In this document: one piece after another, positions 1 through 6,201 of the stretch
Position numbering within the stretch: the first letter of the stretch is position 1
Layout: each line of letters opens with the position of its first letter
Source of the DNA: Eubacterium sp.
Lineage (GTDB): Bacteria > Bacillota > Clostridia > Lachnospirales > Lachnospiraceae
DNA length: 6,672 bases
Direction: 5' to 3'
Assembly (NCBI GenBank): GCA_017616955.1
Contig: JAFZXD010000271.1
Span: forward strand, 1-6,672
The notes under the pieces: model-generated
The model's database searches: none
Seen by the model: the letters and a program-made list of their open reading frames with translations, nothing else
Told to the model about the DNA's origin: nothing
Translations under genes and position numbers: made by a program

Positions 1-350
1 AGACCAACAAGACTTCTGTTTACATTATTCAGAACCATCTCAGCAACTTCGAGTGTAGGCTCATCCGTAACTCTGAGTCCATTCTGGAAATGTGTCTCCA
101 TTCCGAGTTTATCGATCCATTTGCTTATCTCCTTACCACCACCGTGAACGATGATCGGCTTAAATCCAACCAGCTTAAGAAGTGCAACATCTCGGATAAC
201 ATTATACTTCAGGTTTTCGTCAAGCATAGCCGAACCGCCATACTTTACTACTATCTTCTTACCGTTAAACTTCTGTATATATGGCAGAGCCTCTATAAGA
301 GTCTGTGCCTTTTTCATTACCTCTTCTATATCGTCATTCTTTGTCATCAT
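1..350 (-). CDS. argB: Acetylglutamate kinase ArgB, N-terminal part (cut by window edge)
   Basis: ArgB phosphorylates N-acetyl-L-glutamate with ATP, the second step of ornithine/arginine synthesis, in the cytosol. The first 116 codons are present and the rest lies beyond base 1. Visible amino-acid-kinase signatures are VVKYGGSAM at residues 34-42 (Lys36 and the glycines bind phosphates), [11 protein letters not shown] at 66-76, and NGLRVTD at 90-96, whose Arg93 is the expected acetylglutamate contact. About 30 residues precede the first kinase strand, including a likely helix ([10 protein letters not shown]). In this family such an N-terminal helix marks hexameric, arginine-inhibited kinases, unlike the short E. 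coli form, so feedback inhibition is inferred. Two ATGs are adjacent, at 350 and 347. An AGGGG at 355-359 lies 4 bases before the first and 7 before the second, so 347 is equally possible. It starts 25 bases after the argJ stop, consistent with one operon. Confidence 0.95.
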   Translation of the reverse strand, partial: MMTKNDDIEEVMKKAQTLIEALPYIQKFNGKKIVVKYGGSAMLDENLKYNVIRDVALLKLVGFKPIIVHGGGKEISKWIDKLGMETHFQNGLRVTDEPTLEVAEMVLNNVNRSLVG

Positions 351-375
351 AGTTCCCCTATCCTCTTTTTCTTTA

Positions 376-1728
376 TTATGAGCGATAATCCGCATTTATT
401 GTTACGTATTCATGGGTCAGATCACATCCCCATGCTACTGCTTCGTATTCTCCGTCGTGTATATCACAGATAGCAGTGATCTCATCCGGTGAAAGAATTC
501 TGAGTGCTTCTTCCTCAGAAAATTCAGGGAGCTTTCCCTGAGATATGAGCTTTATCGAACCGGCACCGCTTTCCATGATAATATCTGTCTTATCAGGATC
601 AAACTTTGCGCCCGAATATCCCATAGCACAGAATACTCGTCCGCAGTTTGCATCTCTTCCGTATATCGCTGCCTTTGTAAGATTAGATGTGATAATAGAC
701 TTGGCAAGTGTCTTTGCCGTCTTATAATCAGGAGCTCCCACTACCTTAGCCGTGAAAAGTCTTGTTGCTCCCTCACCATCCTCAGCTATACATTTAGCCA
801 GATGCTCACATACTGTATAAAGTGCCTTATACAGCTCTTTATAATCATCTGTACATCCATCTATCGAACTTATATCCGTATCACCTGTCTCGTCTATCTG
901 ATCAAGTGATACACCAAGCATTTCAGCTGTCAGTATGTCATTTTCCGCAAGTCCGTTTGAAAGCCATAATACAGTATCATTTGTCGAAGTATCTCCATCA
1001 ACCGATACCATATTGAATGTTCTCTCAATTACAGCTCTGAGCAATCTCTGTGCGAATTCTTTATCAATGTTTATATCTGAAAGAATGAATCCAAGCATGG
1101 TTCCCATATTCGGATGGATCATTCCCGACCCTTTACACATAGCACCGATATGACAAACCTTTCCGCCGATCTCGAATTCAACTGCAACTTCCTTTGGAAC
1201 TGTATCGGTAGTCATGATTGCCTTTGCAGCTTCACTGGCCTCCATGAATGCATTTGCCTTTACTCCGGAAAAATACTCTGTCAGAACAGCAGATTCGGAA
1301 TACGGAACTCCAACCATATTCTTTGCAAGCTCATTTACTCCATCGATTATCTTATCAACCGGAATCTGGGGTCCTATAACACCTGTCGACGCTGTAAGTA
1401 CCTGCTCAGGTTTTACATCCAGAGCCACACCGACTGCATCAGCCTCTTTACGACAATTCTTATATCCTTCTTCTCCGGTGGCTGCATTTGCAATACCTGT
1501 ATTAATAACTATTGCACTGGCATGGCCTCTCTCAACAACCTCCATATCCCATCTGACAGGAGCTGCCTTTACGATATTTCTTGTAAATGTACCTACAACC
1601 GTTGCAGGAACATCACTCTTGATAAGAGTAAGATCTCTCTTCTTATTTCCTGCTTTGATTCCAATATTCATGCTGGCAACACTATAACCCTTTGCAGCAA
1701 GTATTCCGCCTTCTGTTTTCTTTACCAT
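376..1728 (-). CDS. argJ: Ornithine acetyltransferase / N-acetylglutamate synthase ArgJ
   Basis: ArgJ moves the acetyl group from N-acetylornithine to glutamate, recycling it through the pathway. Some members also acetylate glutamate from acetyl-CoA, and sequence alone does not say which this is. The 450-residue protein is full length. Conserved blocks are TASTGVIG at 112-119 (oxyanion-hole threonine region), [14 protein letters not shown] at 199-212, VDGDTSTND at 243-251, DGEGATR at 317-323, and the characteristic C-terminus ending INADYRS at 444-450. The proenzyme cuts itself just before Thr210, which becomes the nucleophile of the beta chain. The preceding residue here is Gly209, where alanine is commoner. 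The start at 1728 has AAGGA at 1736-1740 with 7-base spacing. It begins 30 bases after the argC stop and is followed 25 bases later by argB. Confidence 0.97.
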   Translation of the reverse strand: MVKKTEGGILAAKGYSVASMNIGIKAGNKKRDLTLIKSDVPATVVGTFTRNIVKAAPVRWDMEVVERGHASAIVINTGIANAATGEEGYKNCRKEADAVGVALDVKPEQVLTASTGVIGPQIPVDKIIDGVNELAKNMVGVPYSESAVLTEYFSGVKANAFMEASEAAKAIMTTDTVPKEVAVEFEIGGKVCHIGAMCKGSGMIHPNMGTMLGFILSDINIDKEFAQRLLRAVIERTFNMVSVDGDTSTNDTVLWLSNGLAENDILTAEMLGVSLDQIDETGDTDISSIDGCTDDYKELYKALYTVCEHLAKCIAEDGEGATRLFTAKVVGAPDYKTAKTLAKSIITSNLTKAAIYGRDANCGRVFCAMGYSGAKFDPDKTDIIMESGAGSIKLISQGKLPEFSEEEALRILSPDEITAICDIHDGEYEAVAWGCDLTHEYVTINADYRS

Positions 1729-1758
1729 ATGCTTTTCCTTTCATCCGCTCAAGATTAT

Positions 1759-2703
1759 TTACAGATTAAGTCCCTTAGCCTCATCACAGCCCATTACGAT
1801 ATTCATGCACTGAATAGCTGCTCCCGAAGCGCCTTTGCCAAGATTGTCAAAACGACTTGCAACCACAATACGTTCATCATTTCCGGTAACAAAGATTTCC
1901 ATACCATCCCAGCCTGCACAAGCATCTGAGAATATCTCTCCACCTGCTTCAACGTCTGCTCCAAATGGCATGACCTTAATAAACTTTTCACCCTTATAAT
2001 AATCAGCCAGATAGTTTCTTATCTCTTCAGGTGTTTTTTTCTGGGTCATCAGATCAGTATAAAGTGGAATCTGAACGATCATTCCGCTATTATAATTCGT
2101 TGTCATCGGACAGAACAGAGGTTCACGCTTTAATCCCGTAACAGCTTTCATCTCTTTTAAATGCTTATGAGCCTGTCCCCATGCATACATACGAGCCGAA
2201 TCGTACTTTGCATCTCTACCTTCTTCTTCATACTTTCCGATCAGCTTCTTTCCGCCACCACTGTAACCTGATACTGCGAATATTGACACCGGATAATCCT
2301 CCGGAAGAATGCCACCCTTTACAAGTGGATAAGCAAGTCCTATAAATCCGCTCGCATAGCAGCCCGGTACCGCGATACGCTTACCGCTTGCTATAGCCTG
2401 TCTATGATTCTCCGAAAGCTCCGGGAAACCATAAGCCCATCCCGGTTCAGTACGATGTGCAGTAGATGCATCTATAATCACAGTATCCGGATTATCACAT
2501 AATTCAACTGCCTCTATAGCTGCCGCATCAGGCAGACATAAAAATGTAATATCAGAAGCATTGATAAACTTCTTAATCTCCTCCGGATCCTTACGTTTGT
2601 CACTGTCGATCTTCAAAAGCTCTATATCATCTCTTACCTGAAAGCGTTCAAAGATTCTGAGACCTGTTGTCCCCTCGCTACCGTCGATAAAAACTTTCTT
2701 CAT
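1759..2703 (-). CDS. argC: N-acetyl-gamma-glutamyl-phosphate reductase ArgC, short (type 2) form
   Basis: ArgC reduces N-acetylglutamyl-5-phosphate to the semialdehyde with NADPH, the third step of ornithine synthesis. At 314 residues it is clearly shorter than the roughly 345-residue common form and matches the second ArgC lineage. A Rossmann start is visible (KVFIDGSEGTTG, 3-14). The catalytic cysteine is Cys115 in VPGCYASG (112-119). SGYSGGGKK follows at 145-153. The histidine motif is HKHLKEM at 179-185, with Lys183 where proline is usual. The C-terminal DNLGKGASGAA (286-296) is the strongly conserved end of the family. The start at 2703 is supported by a strong AAAGGAGGG ribosome binding site at 2711-2719, about 7 bases upstream. 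It is the first gene of the arginine operon; the upstream non-coding region probably carries its promoter and operator. Confidence 0.96.
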   Translation of the reverse strand: MKKVFIDGSEGTTGLRIFERFQVRDDIELLKIDSDKRKDPEEIKKFINASDITFLCLPDAAAIEAVELCDNPDTVIIDASTAHRTEPGWAYGFPELSENHRQAIASGKRIAVPGCYASGFIGLAYPLVKGGILPEDYPVSIFAVSGYSGGGKKLIGKYEEEGRDAKYDSARMYAWGQAHKHLKEMKAVTGLKREPLFCPMTTNYNSGMIVQIPLYTDLMTQKKTPEEIRNYLADYYKGEKFIKVMPFGADVEAGGEIFSDACAGWDGMEIFVTGNDERIVVASRFDNLGKGASGAAIQCMNIVMGCDEAKGLNL

Positions 2704-2708
2704 TTTTA

Positions 2709-2719
2709 ATCCCTCCTTT
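2709..2719 (-). promoter_or_regulatory. Strong ribosome binding site of argC
   Basis: The minus strand reads AAAGGAGGGAT ending about 5 bases before the argC ATG at 2703. The GGAGG core lies at 2712-2716, giving 8-base spacing. It is a near-perfect anti-Shine-Dalgarno match and fixes the argC start. Confidence 0.85.
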
Positions 2720-2756
2720 GCACGCTTTTTTCTTATTTTGAAAATGTATACTCCCT

Positions 2757-2785
2757 AGGATACTCCACACCTCAGATAAATACAA
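2757..2785 (-). promoter_or_regulatory. argC: Candidate argC promoter
   Basis: The minus strand has TTGTAT at 2780-2785 and TATCCT at 2757-2762, separated by exactly 17 bases. Each hexamer matches the sigma-A consensus at 4 of 6 positions. Transcription would start near 2750, giving a leader of about 45 bases. The match is weak, and an AT-rich region like this yields chance promoters, so this is only the best candidate I could find. Confidence 0.3.
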
Positions 2786-2824
2786 CCCCTTTTTTAGGGT
2801 TTTATGCAAAAAGTCATGTATATT

Positions 2825-2842
2825 TTGTCATTTTTATGCATA
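2825..2842 (-). promoter_or_regulatory. Possible ArgR operator (ARG box)
   Basis: The minus strand reads TATGCATAAAAATGACAA. It resembles the ArgR/AhrC box (E. coli consensus TNTGNATWWWWATNCANA), with two mismatches near the 3' end. It lies about 120 bases upstream of argC, the first arginine gene, where an arginine repressor site is expected. A related sequence starting TATGCAAAAAG lies on the plus strand at 2803-2820 and faces it. No argR gene is in the window to support the link. Confidence 0.35.
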
Positions 2843-2843
2843 T

Positions 2844-2864
2844 TATGCGTACTTTTTACGAATA
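2844..2864. repeat. Operator-like inverted repeat upstream of argC
   Basis: Plus-strand arms TATGCGTA (2844-2851) and TACGAATA (2857-2864) are inverted copies matching at 7 of 8 positions around a 5-base CTTTT spacer. The symmetry is that of a dimeric repressor site. It does not fit the ArgR consensus well (G and T where A and G are expected), so the regulator is unknown. It adjoins the candidate ARG box. Confidence 0.4.
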
Positions 2865-2903
2865 TGCTAGATATCTGTGTATATTATCTGAATATTTGTT
2901 GAT

Positions 2904-3050
2904 TTTACTGACATTTTTTTCTTGAATATAAGAATCTTCTTGGTACTTCATATGTAGAGCTATGCTTGATCAGGAACGCGAGAGCAAATAATCGCAACTA
3001 TCATATAAACACGAAAGCCGATAGCTGAATATTCAGCCATCGGCTTTTTT
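2904..3050 (+). ncRNA. Hypothetical plus-strand small RNA with own promoter and terminator
   Basis: The plus strand has TTTACT at 2904-2909, a 17-base spacer and TATAAG at 2927-2932 (4/6 and 5/6 matches to sigma-A hexamers). Downstream is a hairpin terminator whose U-tract (3045-3050) favours the plus direction. The implied transcript runs from about 2939 to 3050, roughly 110 bases. No plus-strand protein gene exists to explain the terminator orientation. A small internal stem GCGA/TCGC is possible at 2978-2995. I recognise no known RNA family. The promoter is a weak consensus match in AT-rich DNA, so this remains a hypothesis. Confidence 0.25.
3014..3050. terminator. Long hairpin terminator downstream of the speE-like gene
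   Basis: Arms AAAGCCGAT (3014-3022) and ATCGGCTTT (3039-3047) pair perfectly. After one A-C mismatch the stem continues through the palindrome GCTGAATATTCAGC (3024-3037). The plus strand continues into six Ts (3045-3050). The minus strand has only three Ts, then CG. It sits 32 bases after the stop of the minus-strand speE-like gene and can plausibly end that operon, but its U-tract is better for plus-strand transcripts. Likely bidirectional. Confidence 0.85.
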
Positions 3051-3081
3051 GATTGCTGTGAGCAATACTTTTTCGTCTATT

Positions 3082-4635
3082 CTATTCCCAGTTACGAACA
3101 GCATCGTTATAGTATTGAATCATTACCGGTTTGGTAAGATGGTTTATCTCTATCTTATCATCTTCTCTCGGACTCTCGTCCTTTCCGAAGCTGAAAAGCG
3201 CCGGGATATTCTCATTTGTCAGATACTTTGTTTCGATTCCGTTCTGAAGGATGATCTTCTCAGTATCCACTTTAGTGCCCTCTTCGGTCCCTATAGTATA
3301 CTCGTTATTGGTTTTAACAGCCATATTGAAACCCCAATCACCAAATGCAGGTACCTGAAGATGATATGGTGCAACTGCAAATCCTTCACTCTGAAGAGTC
3401 TTTGTTATACACCAGAAGGATTTAGTTGCATAATACGGACTTGTGGACTGGACATTTATAACGCCTTTATCTTTGAGGACATTTCCACACATTCTATAGA
3501 ATATATTGGAGTAAAGCTTTGCCAGCGCTTCATTATTGGGATCAGGAAGATCAACTATAACCACGCCGTATTTCCTATCGCATTTCTCCAAATACTCGTA
3601 GGCATCCATATTTATGATATCTACTCTGTCACTATTGAGAGAGTTTTCATTCAGGTCTGTTATAAGATCATTCTCGCTGCAAAGCCTTGTCATCTCCGCA
3701 TCCAGATCTATCATAGTGATATGCGTCTCCGGATACTTCAAAAGCTCCCTTGCAGCCATCCCGTCTCCTCCTCCAAGGATAAGAACTTCGCTTCTATCTT
3801 CAGCGACGCTCATCGGAATATGTACAAGCGCCTCATGATATCTGTATTCATCAACGGATGAGAACTGGACATTTCCATCTATAAAGAGACGTATATCATC
3901 TTTGTGCCTCGTTACGACTATCTTTTGATACTGCGTCTGTTCCGACATTATCACCGCATCACGGTAGAGGCCACCCTCTATATACCTGCTTATATTCTCA
4001 GATATCAGCATTCCGAGTATCATCGTTATCATAAGAAGTACAGTAACCAGTTTATAATATCTCGAACCCCTGATTCTCCTATGATATTTAAAAACTATAA
4101 GACAGGCACAGATAAGATTAAATGTACCCGAGAGAAATGCCGTAGCAAAAAACCCGAGTTTAGGCATCAGCAGAAGCGGAAATGCTATCGAACCGATAAG
4201 TCCTCCGACATAGTCAAAGCTGAATAAACTAGAGAGTGTTATCCTCAGATCTTTATTGTCTCCCTCTATAATTCTTGTGAGAATCGGAATCTCAGCACCA
4301 ACAAGCGTTCCTATCAGTATGATCTCCACATACATTACCAGCTCATAAGATTCCAGATGGAGATTCGCTAAAAAAAGAAGAAGTGAGCTGAGTCCTCCCA
4401 GAATACCCACTCCAATCTCGATATTCACAAACCAGTTAAACAGATCTTTCTTTATGTACTTTGACAGAAATGATCCGAATCCCATAGCAAACATATAAAG
4501 TCCTATGGTAACCGAATACTGCAGGGTGCTGTCACCCACAAGGTAAGAGCTTACCGCACTTATTATCAGCTCGTAAACCATAGAACAACCTGATATGATA
4601 AGCGTGGTAAGCATTAATAGTCTGTAACTTTTCAT
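3082..4635 (-). CDS. Membrane-anchored spermidine synthase homologue (polyamine aminopropyltransferase)
   Basis: The expected reaction is transfer of the aminopropyl group of decarboxylated AdoMet to putrescine or a related amine. The protein has 517 residues. The N-terminal half holds about seven hydrophobic segments (roughly 5-30, 37-57, 68-92, 98-118, 135-157, 160-182, 195-213). The SpeE fold occupies about 230-440. Visible motifs are LFIDGNVQFSS at 250-260, DEYRYHE at 262-268, the nucleotide-binding LGGGDG at 287-292, acidic IDLD at 309-312, MDAYEYL at 343-349, and the catalytic-Asp motif VDLPDPNN at 361-368, followed by LYSNIFY and STSPYYATKSFWCI. These are typical of the membrane-bound SpeE type, not the soluble enzyme. 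A 75-residue C-terminal tail has no motif I recognise. The start at 4635 directly follows the preceding gene's TAG stop, with GGAG at 4647-4650. The substrate amine is not determinable from sequence. Confidence 0.88.
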   Translation of the reverse strand: MKSYRLLMLTTLIISGCSMVYELIISAVSSYLVGDSTLQYSVTIGLYMFAMGFGSFLSKYIKKDLFNWFVNIEIGVGILGGLSSLLLFLANLHLESYELVMYVEIILIGTLVGAEIPILTRIIEGDNKDLRITLSSLFSFDYVGGLIGSIAFPLLLMPKLGFFATAFLSGTFNLICACLIVFKYHRRIRGSRYYKLVTVLLMITMILGMLISENISRYIEGGLYRDAVIMSEQTQYQKIVVTRHKDDIRLFIDGNVQFSSVDEYRYHEALVHIPMSVAEDRSEVLILGGGDGMAARELLKYPETHITMIDLDAEMTRLCSENDLITDLNENSLNSDRVDIINMDAYEYLEKCDRKYGVVIVDLPDPNNEALAKLYSNIFYRMCGNVLKDKGVINVQSTSPYYATKSFWCITKTLQSEGFAVAPYHLQVPAFGDWGFNMAVKTNNEYTIGTEEGTKVDTEKIILQNGIETKYLTNENIPALFSFGKDESPREDDKIEINHLTKPVMIQYYNDAVRNWE

Positions 4636-5067
4636 CTATGCAATAACTCCACTTATTACAAGTCCAAGTCCCACAAGCATTCCGAAAACCATAATTCCGG
4701 CTGCTACATTTCCATCACCGACTTCCTTGTTAAGGTCATATTTCCTATTGATAAACTTAAGGATAAGATATCCTATCATGAGAAATGCAACACCTATTGC
4801 ATAGCAGAACATAGTGCTTAAGATACTGCCGGCAACTGTGCTCTCATCAATAAAGAATCCCGAATCTGATGATGCGATAGCAGTTCTTATGATAATACCT
4901 ATGGATATATACGCACCCGCTGATATCCATCCTATAGCTTTATTTCCCTTCTTTATCTCTTCAGGAAACGAACAAGGGATCACAAGGTCGATACAAAAAC
5001 TACCCAAAAGCATAAGGATAATACCTAAAAGTGAAAATAAACTAATATTTAAAAATTCTGTAACCAT
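4636..5067 (-). CDS. DUF350 (YjfL-like) four-helix membrane protein
   Basis: The 143-residue integral membrane protein has four hydrophobic helices (about 9-30, 44-65, 78-104, 119-141). It reads as two tandem copies of a two-helix unit, each with a short polar GN motif before its second helix: KKGNKAIGW (39-47) and GDGNVAAGI (117-125). This internal duplication is the DUF350 pattern. Biochemical function is unknown. Family members recur beside membrane SpeE, DUF4178 and DUF4247 genes, so a role in an envelope or polyamine-linked process is inferred. I chose ATG at 5067 because GGAGG at 5076-5080 lies 8 bases upstream; an in-frame TTG at 5082 would overlap that site. Its TAG stop abuts the ATG of the speE-like gene, suggesting translational coupling. 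Confidence 0.82.
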   Translation of the reverse strand: MVTEFLNISLFSLLGIILMLLGSFCIDLVIPCSFPEEIKKGNKAIGWISAGAYISIGIIIRTAIASSDSGFFIDESTVAGSILSTMFCYAIGVAFLMIGYLILKFINRKYDLNKEVGDGNVAAGIMVFGMLVGLGLVISGVIA

Positions 5068-5086
5068 CGTATAAACCTCCAATATA

Positions 5087-6193
5087 TTACTTTCCGCTGC
5101 TTAATCCACCACCATCCGAGCTTCTCGAATCAATACTGGACTGTCGTACATTTCCGGAATATGAATTCAGCTCGTTGGATGAACTGTAATCTATCGTACC
5201 GTCTGAATAACCTGTGTACGAAGAATGCTCACTTCCGTATGACGAAGTGTCACTGCTATATCCTTTGGAATAATAGTAACGCCTGTAGTACCTTCTTGTT
5301 CTCGCCCTCGAACGATATGGTTCCTTATCCGTTGTATAAGCATACTTTCTCGTCGAAACCTGAACATAAACCTTCTCATCTTCTCCCATATAGATGATAC
5401 AGTATTCCTTCTTGGTAAGAATGGCAACCGTGGAGTCACCTTTCTCATCATTCTGCTGGATGGACTCCGTATTACCGTTTATACCATCTATAATGTCATG
5501 CGCCACCGCCTGAAGGACTTCTTGTTCGGAACCCGTCCCCGGCGACGTACACTCATATACATCGGCTTTTTCTTTTCCGTCTCCCGTTATAGATGTGGAG
5601 TACGTATACTTATTACTATTCTTCAGATATGTGGAAATCTTTTTATTCATGGAAAAGAATCCGGATATTGAAGATGCCGCTGCCGAAAGGCCCCATACCA
5701 GTAAGAATATTATCGTAACCAGTATACTTCCTATATTATTGCCCTTACCTCCAAAGGAACGAGGAATCTTTTCATCATCCTTACCGAACTCCCAGGGATC
5801 CAGGTAATAACCGCTTGAGTACTCAACTCCGTCATCCCAGTACTCAAGAGATACGATCAATTCTTCAGTGGAATCTTCGTATTCCTGGAATTCGGCTACA
5901 TCACCAACCTGAACATCAACATCTCCGGTACAATCTATAACTTCTTCTGTTCCCGAATCAACCAAATGATATCCCATCGTACTTGCTCCGGGATTAGCCT
6001 TCGAGAGAGAATACTCTTTATAGTAATTGTCTACCGATAGCCAGCGTTCAGCAGGCTGTGACACAGCCCTCAATCTGTATTCGTCCCAGGTCTTTCCATC
6101 AGATCTGTTCTTATATGTAATCTTTCCGATTATATCGTAATAATCTCCGTCGACTTTTATAGCTTCGCCGACATAGTATTGTCTGTTTGCCAT
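5087..6193 (-). CDS. DUF4178 membrane protein with a DUF4247-like C-terminal half
   Basis: The 368-residue protein has no assigned function. Residues 1-135 are soluble and match DUF4178 style: YYDIIGKITYKN (18-29), TWDEYRLRA (35-43), ERWLSVD (49-55), then acidic beta-rich sequence ending YYLDPWEF (129-136). One membrane helix spans about 154-179. Residues 185-290 form a second beta-rich region (KKEYCIIYMGEDEKVYVQVSTRK), followed by a strongly Arg/Tyr-rich stretch (292-308), a Ser/Tyr/Gly tail, and the end GGGLSSGK. The C-terminal half recalls DUF4247, a partner normally encoded separately; that reading is from memory and uncertain. It sits 8 bases after speD and 19 before the DUF350 start. 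The ATG at 6193 has only a distant AGAGGG upstream, partly within the speD end, so coupling to speD translation is plausible. Confidence 0.75.
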   Translation of the reverse strand: MANRQYYVGEAIKVDGDYYDIIGKITYKNRSDGKTWDEYRLRAVSQPAERWLSVDNYYKEYSLSKANPGASTMGYHLVDSGTEEVIDCTGDVDVQVGDVAEFQEYEDSTEELIVSLEYWDDGVEYSSGYYLDPWEFGKDDEKIPRSFGGKGNNIGSILVTIIFLLVWGLSAAASSISGFFSMNKKISTYLKNSNKYTYSTSITGDGKEKADVYECTSPGTGSEQEVLQAVAHDIIDGINGNTESIQQNDEKGDSTVAILTKKEYCIIYMGEDEKVYVQVSTRKYAYTTDKEPYRSRARTRRYYRRYYYSKGYSSDTSSYGSEHSSYTGYSDGTIDYSSSNELNSYSGNVRQSSIDSRSSDGGGLSSGK

Positions 6194-6201
6194 ATGAACA
6201 C

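Larger units (their letters stand above)
2704..3081. other. 378-bp non-coding region between the polyamine-type and arginine operons
   Basis: No convincing protein gene is present on either strand. From right to left it holds the hairpin terminator at 3014-3050; a plus-strand stretch (about 2904-3050) that could encode a small RNA; a very AT-rich segment with operator-like dyads at 2803-2864; a small AACCC/GGGTT stem at 2784-2801; a 7-base direct repeat ATACTCC at 2748-2754 and 2760-2766; and the argC ribosome binding site. I looked for a T-box (AGGGTGGNACCGCG) and did not find it, so arginine control by tRNA sensing is not supported. Confidence 0.7.

Noticed and set aside
90..473. 127-codon plus-strand open frame
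   Set aside because: It overlaps the start of argB and the end of argJ in antisense; both are secure.
1114..1929. 271-codon open frame on the plus strand across argJ and argC
   Set aside because: It is antisense to two well-conserved enzymes, is rich in Cys, Ser, Ile and His as expected of a shadow frame, and has no recognisable domain.
2962..2991. Nine-codon plus-strand mini-ORF (MLDQERESK) in the gap, considered as a leader peptide
   Set aside because: No adequate ribosome binding site, and no downstream plus-strand gene for it to regulate.
2704..3012. T-box or other known riboswitch upstream of argC
   Set aside because: The T-box core sequence is absent, and no anti-terminator/terminator pair precedes the argC start on the minus strand.
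3049..3861. 270-codon open frame on the plus strand
   Set aside because: It lies opposite the catalytic domain of the speE-like gene, whose motifs are unmistakable, and its translation shows no family pattern. It begins at the terminator hairpin rather than after a ribosome binding site.
3904..4227. 107-codon plus-strand open frame opposite the SpeE membrane region
   Set aside because: Shadow of the hydrophobic-helix coding strand; no ribosome binding site or motif.
5191..5451. 86-codon minus-strand frame inside the DUF4178-like gene
   Set aside because: Arg-rich out-of-frame reading of the low-complexity tail; the host frame is uninterrupted and fits the operon spacing.
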